64,000 bases of DNA, taken from assembly GCA_002855745.1 (NCBI GenBank), contig NDWX01000007.1, forward strand, positions 1 to 64,000, read 5' to 3'. How positions within the stretch are numbered: the stretch's first letter is position 1; every line of letters begins with the position of its first letter. Positions 16,205 through 23,981 of this stretch are shown here, piece after piece. The DNA is from Thermofilum sp. NZ13. GTDB taxonomy: Archaea > Thermoproteota > Thermoprotei > Thermofilales > Thermofilaceae. The notes under the pieces were generated by a model. The model did no database searches. It saw nothing but the letters and a program-made list of their open reading frames with translations, and was not told where the DNA came from. The position numbers and the translations under genes are program-made.

Positions 16205-17973
16205 GCTTCGCCCGAGATCACCCTCCTTATGAGCGCGACGTACTCCCTCTTCGCCTCCTCCATGTACTCCCGGCTCAGGACGCCGTGCGGGGTTGGTGTC
16301 TCGAAGATCCTCTTTGGGAACTCTACTTCCTCGGGCTTGAAGCCTTCCCTGATCTTGAGCCTGTACTTCTCACCGTATATCCTCTTGCCGAGCTTGAGGA
16401 GGTCGTCTGCTGTGAGCTCGAAGCCTAGGGGTCTGAGCGCCTCCGCTGCATTCTCGGGCTTGTAGATCTCGCGGGCGAAGAAGCACACGACGAGGCTCGA
16501 CAGCACCTGGCGCCATGACTCCTCCTCGTAGAGCCTCTCGACGACCTCGCGAGGGGTTGGGGTCTTACCGATCGTCTTCTGATCCAGGGAGTAGCCTGCG
16601 CTGTCGAGGTGGCTGTGCCTGGCGCCGAAGGCGAACGTGAGGTGCGCGGCGGGGCCGGTGTGGTACCCGGGCATCTCGTTACCCGAGAAGCTCAAGGCGA
16701 ACTCCCTCCCCCCGAAGCGCTCCGCGGCGTACTTCACGCCCCTGGCCATAGCCCTGTAGAGCTCGGTTGGCTGCTCAACTATCCTCTTAACGGCCTCGAT
16801 ATAGGCGTCGTACCTGCCCCAGTCGAGCTCGACGCCGTCGAGGTCCTCTTTGGAGATTATGCCCCTCTTGTAGGCCTCAGTGGCCCAGGCCAGCACGACT
16901 CCAGTGGTCATGGCGTCCAGCCCATAGGCCTCGACTACGTCGATGAGCTTCAGCATGCCCTCGGGCTCCCGCGCCCCCAGCATTGAGCCGAGAGCGTAGA
17001 TCGGCTCGTAGTCGTAGCCCACGAAGGTCGTCTTGTAGAAGTAGGGCTCCTCCTCGTAGGGCTCCCTCAGGACCGCGAGGTGGATGCAGGCGACAGGGCA
17101 GTGGGCGCAAGAGACCCTTCTACCGAGGTACCTCTCGGCGAGGTACTCGCCAGAAATCTTCTCAGCGGTCTCGAGGAACGCTTGCTGCAGGTTAAGCGAG
17201 GGCAGGGCACTCAGCTCGTTCAGCTGTAGAACGTTCACAGGCGTGCCGATCTCGTGGTACTTCTTCATGAGGGGGCTCTCGACGATCAGCTTGAACAGCT
17301 TGTCGTAGACCTCCCTGTACGCCTTCCTGTCAGCCACAGGGATAGAGGACTTGCCCGTAACGACCAGCGCTTTAAGCCTCTTGCTGCCGAAGACAGCGCC
17401 GAGGCCGAGTCTGCCGAAGTGCCTGTAGGTTTCCGTGATCACGCTGGCGTAGCTGACCATCCTCTCCCCCGCCTTGCCGATCCTCATTATCGTCCTCAGC
17501 CCTGAACCGGGCTCGACCTCGCGTATGATCCTTCCGACAGTGTGGCTGCTCGTCATCCCCCAGAGGGCGCGCGCGTCCCTAAAGAGCACCCTGTCCCCCT
17601 GCACGGAGACCCAAACGGGCAGGTCGCTTGCACCCTTGACCACTATCGCCCCGTATCCCGCTAAGCGTATAGCGACGGCGCTCCTCCCCCCGGCGTGGCT
17701 CTCGCCCAGGTTGCCGGTGTGAGGGCTCTTGAACAGCGCCACGGTTTTCGAGGCAGTTGGGTAGAGCCCGTTGAGCGGGCCAACGGCGAAGACTATCACA
17801 TTCTCCGGCCCCAGTGGGTCGGCGTTTCTGGGGAGCTCCTCCTCGAGGAGCTTCACCGCTACACCGACGCCGCCCAGGAACTCCTCGAAGAGCTCCGACC
17901 TGTCTTCAACCCAGTACTTCTTGTTCGTCAAGTCGATGTACAGGACCCTACCCAGCGAGCCCAGCGTAGCCAT
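16201..17973 (-). CDS. aor: Tungsten-type aldehyde:ferredoxin oxidoreductase, catalytic subunit
   Basis: 590 residues. The N-terminal domain binds the bis-pterin cofactor (LGGVGVAVKLLEEELPR, GGRSAVAIRLAGYGAIVVKG). The 4Fe-4S ligands are CAHCPVAC near residue 290 and a late cysteine in LVVCFFAREIY. The second pterin contact is the LDSAGYSLDQ region. The family oxidises aldehydes to acids with a tungstopterin and passes electrons to ferredoxin in the cytosol. It follows the four-cluster ferredoxin gene by 6 bp in the same transcript, as in WOR5-like and AorAB-type enzymes where the small subunit carries electrons. The aldehyde specificity is not readable. Confidence 0.92.
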   Translation of the reverse strand: MATLGSLGRVLYIDLTNKKYWVEDRSELFEEFLGGVGVAVKLLEEELPRNADPLGPENVIVFAVGPLNGLYPTASKTVALFKSPHTGNLGESHAGGRSAVAIRLAGYGAIVVKGASDLPVWVSVQGDRVLFRDARALWGMTSSHTVGRIIREVEPGSGLRTIMRIGKAGERMVSYASVITETYRHFGRLGLGAVFGSKRLKALVVTGKSSIPVADRKAYREVYDKLFKLIVESPLMKKYHEIGTPVNVLQLNELSALPSLNLQQAFLETAEKISGEYLAERYLGRRVSCAHCPVACIHLAVLREPYEEEPYFYKTTFVGYDYEPIYALGSMLGAREPEGMLKLIDVVEAYGLDAMTTGVVLAWATEAYKRGIISKEDLDGVELDWGRYDAYIEAVKRIVEQPTELYRAMARGVKYAAERFGGREFALSFSGNEMPGYHTGPAAHLTFAFGARHSHLDSAGYSLDQKTIGKTPTPREVVERLYEEESWRQVLSSLVVCFFAREIYKPENAAEALRPLGFELTADDLLKLGKRIYGEKYRLKIREGFKPEEVEFPKRIFETPTPHGVLSREYMEEAKREYVALIRRVISGEA

Positions 17974-17979
17974 CCTACT

Positions 17980-18375
17980 TCACCTCGAGAGTGCGAGCAC
18001 ACCGTAGGGGCAGTAGCTTGTGCAGTAGCCGCAGTGGACGCATATTATAGGCTTGTTGCTCTCGTAGTCCCACATGACAGCCCCGATGGGGCAGGCCCTC
18101 GCGCAGTTCCCGCAACCGATGCACCTCGCAGGGTTGAGGATAACGCCCCCTCCCTTACGCTTAACCAGAGCACCTGTCGGGCACGCGGCGGCGCAGGAAG
18201 GCTCCTCGCAACCCCGGCAGACGACGACCTTAAAGCCTCTCTCCACGCCGCCTATGCTCGCGACGTGTATAGCGGACTTCGCCAAACCCCCTTCGCTGAA
18301 GCGCCTGGAGCAGGCGAACATGCACGACATGCACCCAACGCACTTGTCAACATCCTGGACGACAAGCCTTGCCAC
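17980..18375 (-). CDS. Polyferredoxin subunit of the AOR-type enzyme (four 4Fe-4S motifs)
   Basis: 131 residues. Four cysteine sets are visible in order: CVGCMSCMFAC, CRGCEEPSCAAACP, CIGCGNCARACP and CVHCGYCTSYCP, each able to hold a 4Fe-4S cluster. This matches the small electron-transfer subunit beside WOR5/AorB-type oxidoreductases. The GTG at 18375 is chosen because the TATA box at 18397-18406 is about 27 nt upstream; in-frame codons further upstream would lie inside the promoter. It leads the two-gene aor transcript. Confidence 0.88.
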   Translation of the reverse strand: MARLVVQDVDKCVGCMSCMFACSRRFSEGGLAKSAIHVASIGGVERGFKVVVCRGCEEPSCAAACPTGALVKRKGGGVILNPARCIGCGNCARACPIGAVMWDYESNKPIICVHCGYCTSYCPYGVLALSR

Positions 18376-18396
18376 GCTAAATCGAATGTTTTTCCA

Positions 18397-18406
18397 AATA
18401 AAATAC
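18397..18406 (-). promoter_or_regulatory. TATA box for the polyferredoxin-aor operon
   Basis: Minus-strand TATTTTATTT is centred about 27 nt before the GTG at 18375, indicating a leaderless transcript. Confidence 0.6.
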
Positions 18407-18407
18407 C

Positions 18408-18421
18408 TTCTTACGTAAGAA
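18408..18421. promoter_or_regulatory. Perfect 14-bp palindrome between divergent promoters (operator candidate)
   Basis: TTCTTACGTAAGAA is a perfect inverted repeat. It abuts the aor TATA element at the BRE position and lies about 15 bp before the TATA box of the divergent CBS gene. A dimeric regulator bound here could block or activate both promoters. The identity of the regulator is unknown. Confidence 0.5.
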
Positions 18422-18436
18422 CAGATAAGAACGAGG

Positions 18437-18445
18437 TTTTTATAC
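18437..18445 (+). promoter_or_regulatory. TATA box for the CBS-HPF gene
   Basis: TTTTTATAC is centred about 27 nt before the ATG at 18469, giving a leaderless transcript and fixing this start against the much longer upstream open frame. Confidence 0.6.
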
Positions 18446-18468
18446 AAGCCCGTGGTATTAAACATGTT

Positions 18469-19587
18469 ATGAGTGACCTTCACTTGAAGCAGTTTCTCGT
18501 CGAGCTCGAACCCCTCTCCCACAACCAGACGGTCTCCGTCGCCGCCGACAGGATGTGGCGCTACGAAACCCCCGTTGTCCCGGTCGTCGACGATGAAGGT
18601 AAGTACGCTGGGATCGTCTCGATATTCTCTATCCTCCGGACGCGCGTTCATGGCGAGACGAAGCTGAAGACGGTCGCCGAGAAAGCCCCCACCGTAACCC
18701 TCCAATCAGACCCCGTGCAGGTGGCAAGGCTCCTCACGAAGACGGGGCTCCCAGGCCTGGCGGTGACCGAGGACGACAGGGTTGTGGGAGTCATCTCGGC
18801 CAGGCGCGTCATATACTCGCTAAACCTTGCACCCCGCGTCCCCGCGAAGCACTTCGCGTATCCCCTTGAGCCCCTGAAGGCGGATGAAAGCATAGAGAAA
18901 GCCAGGAAGGTGATGGCGGAGGTGGGGCTCAGGCTCGCACCCGTCGCCTACGAGGAGAAGCTCGCCGGAGTCGTGAGGGTATACGACCTTGTAAACCTCA
19001 TCTACAACACCCCTCTCCGCAGAGACAGGCTCGGGGAGGTCAAGGGCGACGTCGAGTACTTCCTCTCGCAGCCGGTCTCGAAGATCATGCTGCCAGCCAC
19101 CAGGGTCCTGCAGGTGGATCACGTTCCAAGCAGGGAAGACATCGCCGAAGGCGCCGTCGTGGTCGACTCGAATCAGAGAGTCGTGGGAGTCATCTCACCG
19201 TACCTCTTCCTGCGCAGGCTCCTACCCAAAGTCGAGGAGGCGAAGCTCCCCGTGAGGGTAGAGGGGGTTGAGGAGCTGGACTTCATCGAGCAGAACCTCG
19301 TGCTCAGGAAAGCGCTCGAGACTGCGAGGAGCGTCGCCGAGAGGGCCAACCTCCTCAGCCTCGACGTCGTGGTCAAGCCAAGGGAGAAGGCCGGCGACCG
19401 GCGCAGATTCGACGTGCAGGTGTCGATCAAGCTGGACAAGGGCGTGCACTCCGCGTCCTCATCCGGCTGGGACGCCGTACAGGCAGTTTACGACGCTCTC
19501 GAGGCCACCTACAAGAGCTTCGCGAAGACAAAGGACAAGAAAAGAGAACGCCGCATAAACCTCGCTAGGCTTAGGAAACTGTCGTAA
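18469..19587 (+). CDS. Four-CBS-repeat protein with C-terminal ribosome-hibernation (HPF/RaiA)-like domain
   Basis: 372 residues. Two CBS pairs are recognisable: motifs around VPVVDDEGKYAGIVS, LAVTEDDRVVGVIS, LAPVAYEEKLAGVVRV and GAVVVDSNQRVVGVIS, covering about residues 5-255. The last 100 residues (NLLSLDVVVKP, RFDVQVSIKLDKGVHSASS, WDAVQAVYDALEATYKSF, then a basic tail) have the strand-strand-strand-helix pattern of HPF/RaiA proteins. CBS pairs bind adenine nucleotides, so the fusion suggests ribosome silencing controlled by energy charge (inference). The in-frame reading upstream to 17695 is a shadow of aor. Confidence 0.75.
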   Translation: MSDLHLKQFLVELEPLSHNQTVSVAADRMWRYETPVVPVVDDEGKYAGIVSIFSILRTRVHGETKLKTVAEKAPTVTLQSDPVQVARLLTKTGLPGLAVTEDDRVVGVISARRVIYSLNLAPRVPAKHFAYPLEPLKADESIEKARKVMAEVGLRLAPVAYEEKLAGVVRVYDLVNLIYNTPLRRDRLGEVKGDVEYFLSQPVSKIMLPATRVLQVDHVPSREDIAEGAVVVDSNQRVVGVISPYLFLRRLLPKVEEAKLPVRVEGVEELDFIEQNLVLRKALETARSVAERANLLSLDVVVKPREKAGDRRRFDVQVSIKLDKGVHSASSSGWDAVQAVYDALEATYKSFAKTKDKKRERRINLARLRKLS

Positions 19588-19680
19588 ATTAGGAATTCTC
19601 TCAGGTTGAGACGGAAAATTGAAGTAACGAAACGATACATTTGTTAATGCGAAAACGATTGAGAGGTAGGGAATAAATTC

Positions 19681-19935
19681 ATGTTAAATAGAGGAGTTGA
19701 GATTTGCGTAGCTGGTATTTCTGCTGGGGAGGCGGAAAAAGGCTTGCTCCTAAGCCTTTTCGAGAAGCTTGACGAGCTAGGGATTAGCGTGAGAAAAGTG
19801 CTGGCGGTGTTTTCACCTAAAGGAACAACTGCGGTCAAGCTCCCCCTTAACGAGTTAACACGTGTTGACGCAGCGGGTATGTGTGGCAAGATGGGGATGA
19901 AGCCCGTAGGCTCCTCGGTTTCTTGCACAGCGTAG
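19681..19935 (+). CDS. Hypothetical protein (84 aa)
   Basis: Not recognised. The ATG at 19681 opens a protein with alternating hydrophobic strands and a helix (VEICVAGISAGEAEKGLLLSLFEKLDELGISVRKVLAVF), a small alpha/beta pattern, and three cysteines near the ends. It ends 11 bp before the next ORF and may be the first gene of the ABC exporter operon. The A+T-rich 90 bp before it holds no clear TATA box. It could also be the N-terminal half of one protein whose second half is the next frame. Confidence 0.45.
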   Translation: MLNRGVEICVAGISAGEAEKGLLLSLFEKLDELGISVRKVLAVFSPKGTTAVKLPLNELTRVDAAGMCGKMGMKPVGSSVSCTA

Positions 19936-19946
19936 TGGAGACCTTT

Positions 19947-20330
19947 ATGTTGATCAAAGGGTTAGCTCAGCAACTTCCTAGGTGGATGTTGGAGGGATTC
20001 GCCACGTACGCTGCGGTTCAAGCCCTCAGGTTGCACGATGAAGCGCTGGCCAAGAGGGCTGAGGAGGCGCTCCTCGCCACGCCGCCTGTCAGCAGAGAGG
20101 AGCTTGAGAAGTGGAGCGCTGAGTCGCATTTTCAGGTTATCCAAGTGGGTAGCACGCCGGAGCTTTCGCAGCAGCTGGCAAGCGTGATGCCAGTATTGGT
20201 GTCTCACCTGCTGGGTGGGGACGAAAAGTACTATGCATCTGCCTATGTCTACGTGAAAGAGCTCGCGCAACAATGCAGCGGTAATCTCCTCGATCTGCTA
20301 ACGTGCCTGAGGAGGGAGGTGAATGCATAG
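19947..20330 (+). CDS. Hypothetical protein with peptidase-like EGFATY segment (127 aa)
   Basis: The start at ATG 19947 is preceded by GGAG 8 nt upstream, an acceptable ribosome-binding site. Residues LPRWMLEGFATYAAVQALRL recall the third-ligand glutamate helix of gluzincin metallopeptidases (EGxAxY), but the HExxH motif is absent here and in the preceding ORF. The rest is helical. Its stop overlaps the start of the ABC ATPase by 8 bp, so it belongs to that operon. It is either a degenerate peptidase or an unrelated protein with a chance resemblance. Confidence 0.5.
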   Translation: MLIKGLAQQLPRWMLEGFATYAAVQALRLHDEALAKRAEEALLATPPVSREELEKWSAESHFQVIQVGSTPELSQQLASVMPVLVSHLLGGDEKYYASAYVYVKELAQQCSGNLLDLLTCLRREVNA

Positions 20331-21294
20331 CATTCCCAGTAAACCGTCGGTCAGCGCCGAGTCTCTGTCGAAGTACTCGCTGAGAGGGCTAACGTTTCAC
20401 GCTGAGGCGCCGGGCGCCCTGCTGGTTCTCGGGCCGAACGGCTCTGGCAAAACCACCCTGCTGAGGCTCATCGCGGGAGTCCTGAAGCCGGAGAGAGGTC
20501 GCGTGCGCGTGATGAGGGCAGACCCGTTCCGCGACCACTGGGTCAGGGGCTTCGTGTCCTTCGCCGCCGAGATGCCGCAGGCCGATGCCTTGGAGACGCC
20601 TGCGGAGTACCTTCGCTTCTACGCCGCTACGAGCCCGAGGGAGGTTCGAGGCAGCGTCGAGGATGCTGCCGCGCAGCTCGGGCTCAGAGACCTACTCCGG
20701 AAGAGACTCCACGAGCTGAGCGCGGGACAGCGGAAGAGAGTCGAGCTCGCAAAGCTTCTCGTCAGGAGAGCCCCGGTAATGCTCGCCGACGAGCCAACCA
20801 TGGCACTCGACGCTGAGTACAGGGACAAGGTCTTGAGGTTGCTAAAAAATCTCTCCGAGGAGAGTCTCCTCATAGTTGCCACGCACGACACAGGCTTGGT
20901 CAGCGAGCTGGGCGGGGCGGTCTTAACACTGGGCGGTCAGGTTAAACAGGGAGCCGGGGCCGAAGGGCAAGCGTTTTGCGCTGAAGTCAAAGCGGTCGCC
21001 GATGGGGCGACCCTCGCGAGGCTGAGGGAGCTTGCTGTGGAGGGCGTGAGGGTGGAGATGGAGGTAGACGTGGAGAGGTTGCTATCACTGCTGGGCGTTG
21101 ACATCAGGGGGGTATACACGGCCGTCGTAGCCAGAGCACCGGAGGGGCTCCCAGCGGGGGCTCGGGTGATCCACCACGAGGGCCCTGTGCCGGTTAAGGT
21201 CAAGGCCTGTGCAGACCAGCCGGGGAGGTTGATCTCCTTTCTTGCAAGGGTGGCGGCGCGGGCCCAGATTGAGGACGTAAGGGTGGGGCGGTAA
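20323..21294 (+). CDS. ABC transporter ATPase subunit
   Basis: 323 residues. Walker A is GPNGSGKTT, the signature is ELSAGQRKRVELAKLL, Walker B is VMLADEP and the switch histidine is in VATHDT. After about residue 210 is a 110-residue extension with two beta-alpha units, as in ATPases of ABC-2 type exporters. It overlaps the upstream small gene by 8 bp and is followed 2 bp later by its permease. Family knowledge: drives export of a drug, lipid or polymer. The substrate is unknown. Confidence 0.88.
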   Translation: MHSIPSKPSVSAESLSKYSLRGLTFHAEAPGALLVLGPNGSGKTTLLRLIAGVLKPERGRVRVMRADPFRDHWVRGFVSFAAEMPQADALETPAEYLRFYAATSPREVRGSVEDAAAQLGLRDLLRKRLHELSAGQRKRVELAKLLVRRAPVMLADEPTMALDAEYRDKVLRLLKNLSEESLLIVATHDTGLVSELGGAVLTLGGQVKQGAGAEGQAFCAEVKAVADGATLARLRELAVEGVRVEMEVDVERLLSLLGVDIRGVYTAVVARAPEGLPAGARVIHHEGPVPVKVKACADQPGRLISFLARVAARAQIEDVRVGR

Positions 21295-21296
21295 GA

Positions 21297-22040
21297 GTGA
21301 ACTCCGCTCGCTTGTTCACCTCTGTGTACGCCCACACGCTGACCAGGCTCCTGAAGCGTAGGAGCGAGGTTATAGCGGCGCCGACCCTCTCGGTGATCCT
21401 TGAGTTCGCGCTACTCCCCTATGGCCTGATGCTCTACGGCGGGGCACTGCAGTTCCATGTTGTCGTCGTCACAGCCCTCGTGGCGACCTCTACTCTGAGC
21501 GCGGCCCTCGCAGCGGCAGTTCTCCACGTGGTCGAGTTGCGCCTAGGCCTCCTCGACCAGATCCTCCAGGTTCCGCTTCCGCGCCACATTGTCCTAATCG
21601 CGAGGGCGCTAGCGGCGGTGACCGCGGCGCTCCCACCTGCCGTTCTCTCCGTACTCCTGTCCTGGGCCTACGTCCCCGTGACGGTCACCTTTGTCGCGGT
21701 CTCGCTTGTGGCGTCTATACTGGCCGGTTTAAGCCTCGTCGGGCTTGCCTCCCTTGTTGGATCTCTCTCCAAGGACATATCGAAGGCCTCTTTCGCGGTG
21801 TCCCTGGCCTCTTCGGCGCTCACGCTGCTCAGCCCCGTGTACTTCCCCCTCTCCGTCCTACCCCGTTGGCTCGCTGTGCTTTTGCTTTTCAACCCTTTAA
21901 CGCCTGCGATCGAGCTGGCCCGCTCGGTGGTGCTAAGCGGTGCGCTGGACGTTACCAGCGCTGTTGCTCTGCCCGCGTCGAGCGTAGTGTGGCTTACCGC
22001 TGGCACCGTGGCCTTAAAGCGCAGGATAGAGGAAGCCTAG
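21297..22040 (+). CDS. ABC-2 type transporter permease
   Basis: 247 residues from a GTG two bases after the ATPase stop. Six hydrophobic segments follow a short cytosolic helix (RLFTSVYAHTLTRLLKRRSEV), the classic ABC-2 pattern; the last loop before helix 6 has FNPLTPAIELARSVVL, a conserved feature of these permeases. It acts with the preceding ATPase, probably as a homodimer in the membrane. The operon seems to end here; a 56-bp gap with GGTG before the next ATG separates the phosphoribosyltransferase. Confidence 0.85.
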   Translation: MNSARLFTSVYAHTLTRLLKRRSEVIAAPTLSVILEFALLPYGLMLYGGALQFHVVVVTALVATSTLSAALAAAVLHVVELRLGLLDQILQVPLPRHIVLIARALAAVTAALPPAVLSVLLSWAYVPVTVTFVAVSLVASILAGLSLVGLASLVGSLSKDISKASFAVSLASSALTLLSPVYFPLSVLPRWLAVLLLFNPLTPAIELARSVVLSGALDVTSAVALPASSVVWLTAGTVALKRRIEEA

Positions 22041-22096
22041 CGCGCAGCGCGAAACCGATAAAGCTCTGAGAGTTGAGTTAGGGGCTTGAGTAGGTG

Positions 22097-22741
22097 ATGG
22101 TTGGGATTTTCCGCGACCGGGTCCACGCGGGCGGGTTGCTCGCTGAAAAGCTGAGCGGATCTGTCGACCCTCACGCGAGCGTCGTCCTCGGAATACCGAG
22201 GGGAGGAGTAATCACCGCTAGGAGCGTGGCCGAGAGGCTGGGCGCGCCGCTGAGTGTCATTGTTTCGCGCAAGCTGAGAGCGCCGTACAACCCCGAGCTC
22301 GGCATCGGGGCTGTGAGCGAGCACGACGCTGTCTACGTGAACTGGGAGCTCGTGCGGGAGCTGGGTGTGAGCGACGAGTACCTCAATGGGGAGATAGAGC
22401 GGCAGAAGAGGAGGGTTCAGGAGTACGTGGCGAGGTTCAGGGGCGGCGCCCCTCTGGAGCTGAGAGGTTTGACGGCAGTTATCGTGGATGACGGCGTCGC
22501 GACGGGTGCTACCGTCATCGCGGCGGCGATGGCCGCGAGAAACGCCGGTGCCGCTAGAGTTGTTGTCGCAACGCCTGTGATCGCCGAGGATGTCGTGGGC
22601 CTAGTGGCGAGGCACTGCGACGAGGCTGTCTGGGTTTTGAGGCCCGCTGTGCTGTGGGCGGTGGGCATGTACTACGAGGACTTCAGCGAGGTGAGTGACG
22701 ACGACGTCCTGCGCGCCCTCCGCGGCTCCGCCGTCAGTTGA
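22097..22741 (+). CDS. Type I phosphoribosyltransferase family protein
   Basis: 214 residues from the ATG at 22097; the GTG at 22094 would add one residue. The PRPP-binding loop is AVIVDDGVATGATVIAA and the early VVLGIPRGGVITARSVAERL matches the family of predicted phosphoribosyltransferases in which an extra helical insert (about 85-115) precedes the PRPP loop. Many such proteins have no assigned base. Its C-terminal AVWVLRPAVLWAVGMYYEDF is also typical. It is not part of an obvious nucleotide pathway here. Confidence 0.82.
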   Translation: MVGIFRDRVHAGGLLAEKLSGSVDPHASVVLGIPRGGVITARSVAERLGAPLSVIVSRKLRAPYNPELGIGAVSEHDAVYVNWELVRELGVSDEYLNGEIERQKRRVQEYVARFRGGAPLELRGLTAVIVDDGVATGATVIAAAMAARNAGAARVVVATPVIAEDVVGLVARHCDEAVWVLRPAVLWAVGMYYEDFSEVSDDDVLRALRGSAVS

Positions 22742-22753
22742 GCCGGGGCAGGC

Positions 22754-23854
22754 TTAGCCTCTGACGACTTTGAACCCCGCGGCCTTCCTGAGCCTGTTCA
22801 TCACGGTGAGGCCGAGGCCCCTCTCCTCGAAGCCCTCGGCGACAATGAAGTCAACACCCTCGCGGTCCAAATCCCTGAGCGCGGCAAACAGTTTCCTGGC
22901 GACAATAAACATGTTGCTGCGGGGGCCGAGGCTTCTCACAACCCCCACCCCTTCGTAGAAGCTCGCCGTCTCGTCGCTGCAGAGCACGCCGACTCTCAGC
23001 CCGCTCGCCTTCTTGCTGAGAGCTATCTCCCTCACTACCCGGACGAGCCTCGATAGCTCAGAGTAGTCTTCAAGCTCCACAACTACCATTTCCGCCCTTG
23101 GGGCGTAGTGTCGGTACCTGGTTCCCGGAGCCAGAGCTCTGTCCGCCTCGCCTAGCCCCCTGGCGAAAGGCGGGATAACCAGCTTCACACCGGCTACCCT
23201 CTCGATGTCCTCTACGGGCAGAGCTCCCGGACGCAGCAGGACTGGGGGGTTCTGCGTTACGTCGACGATCGTCGACTCCACGCCGTGCAAAGTGTCCCCC
23301 GAGTCTATGATCGCCTCGATCTCGCCCTTGAAGTCTTCAAGCACGTGCTCAGCGCGGGTGGGGGAAGGCCTTCCGGATTTGTTGGCGCTTGGGGCCGCTA
23401 CCGGCTCGCCAACCTCTTCAATGAGCGACAAGGCCACGGGGTGCGCGGGCACGCGTACGGCAACCTTGGGTAAACCAGCTGTGACCTCGTCCAGGACGCT
23501 TTCACTTCTGTGAAGTATGAGCGTGAGAGGCCCCGGCCACAACCTCTCAGCGAGCCTGTAGGCCACCTCCGGGATCTCTCGCGCCACGCTGGGTAGCCAG
23601 TCGGGGGAGGCAAGGTGCAGGATTAGTGGGTTGTCCGGGGGCCTCCCTTTGACCCTGAAGATCCTCAGCACGGCATCCCGCCTGCTGGCGACAGCCCCAA
23701 GGCCGTAGACGGTCTCGGTTGGGAAAGCCACAAGCCCCCCTTCCTTGAGGATAGCGGCCGCTACCCTGACGAGGTCCCTCTCTGGTTTAAGGGGGTTTAT
23801 CCTGAGGATCAGCGTCTCAGCACCCAAAGCGGGTCTCGGAGTTGGAACCGACAT
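22754..23854 (-). CDS. sua5: Threonylcarbamoyl-AMP synthase, Sua5 type (YrdC plus Sua5 domain)
   Basis: About 366 residues from the ATG at 23854. The YrdC domain (about 10-200) contains FPTETVYGLGAVA, RPPDNPLILHL, RLWPGPLTLIL and SAPSANKSG-type residues (VAAPSANKSGRPSPT); the Sua5 domain (about 225-365) starts at RALAPGTRYRHYAP. Known function: makes threonylcarbamoyl-AMP from threonine, bicarbonate and ATP for the t6A37 tRNA modification. A GTG at 23896 would place the TATA-like box inside the coding region, so it is rejected. The box is only 8 nt from ATG 23854, so a leaderless TTG start at 23827 is also possible. Confidence 0.9.
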   Translation of the reverse strand: MSVPTPRPALGAETLILRINPLKPERDLVRVAAAILKEGGLVAFPTETVYGLGAVASRRDAVLRIFRVKGRPPDNPLILHLASPDWLPSVAREIPEVAYRLAERLWPGPLTLILHRSESVLDEVTAGLPKVAVRVPAHPVALSLIEEVGEPVAAPSANKSGRPSPTRAEHVLEDFKGEIEAIIDSGDTLHGVESTIVDVTQNPPVLLRPGALPVEDIERVAGVKLVIPPFARGLGEADRALAPGTRYRHYAPRAEMVVVELEDYSELSRLVRVVREIALSKKASGLRVGVLCSDETASFYEGVGVVRSLGPRSNMFIVARKLFAALRDLDREGVDFIVAEGFEERGLGLTVMNRLRKAAGFKVVRG

Positions 23855-23855
23855 G

Positions 23856-23864
23856 TTTTTATAT
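23856..23864 (-). promoter_or_regulatory. TATA box near the sua5 start
   Basis: Minus-strand CTATATAAA sits 2-10 nt before ATG 23854. With usual spacing, transcription would begin near 23833, which argues for TTG 23827 as the true start unless another promoter is used. Confidence 0.4.
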
Positions 23865-23952
23865 AGTTTTAACTGGTGGGAAAACGCAATCTGCACCCCT
23901 TTGAACCCCGTGGGAAGATTTCGTCAATTAACGTATTTTAAAAAAGCAATTG

Positions 23953-23960
23953 TTATATAC
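23953..23960 (+). promoter_or_regulatory. TATA box for the polyprenol-kinase-like gene
   Basis: TTATATAC is centred about 26 nt before the ATG at 23982; this suggests a leaderless transcript. Confidence 0.6.
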
Positions 23961-23981
23961 TAGAAAAGCGAAGATGCTCCG

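Noticed and set aside
17695-18468. N-terminal 258-residue extension of the CBS-HPF protein.
   Set aside because: The stretch is antisense to the aor and ferredoxin genes, and the TATA box at 18437-18445 fixes ATG 18469 as a leaderless start.
22754-23896. Longest Sua5 frame starting at GTG 23896.
   Set aside because: It would translate the TATA-like box and adds 14 residues with no family similarity.
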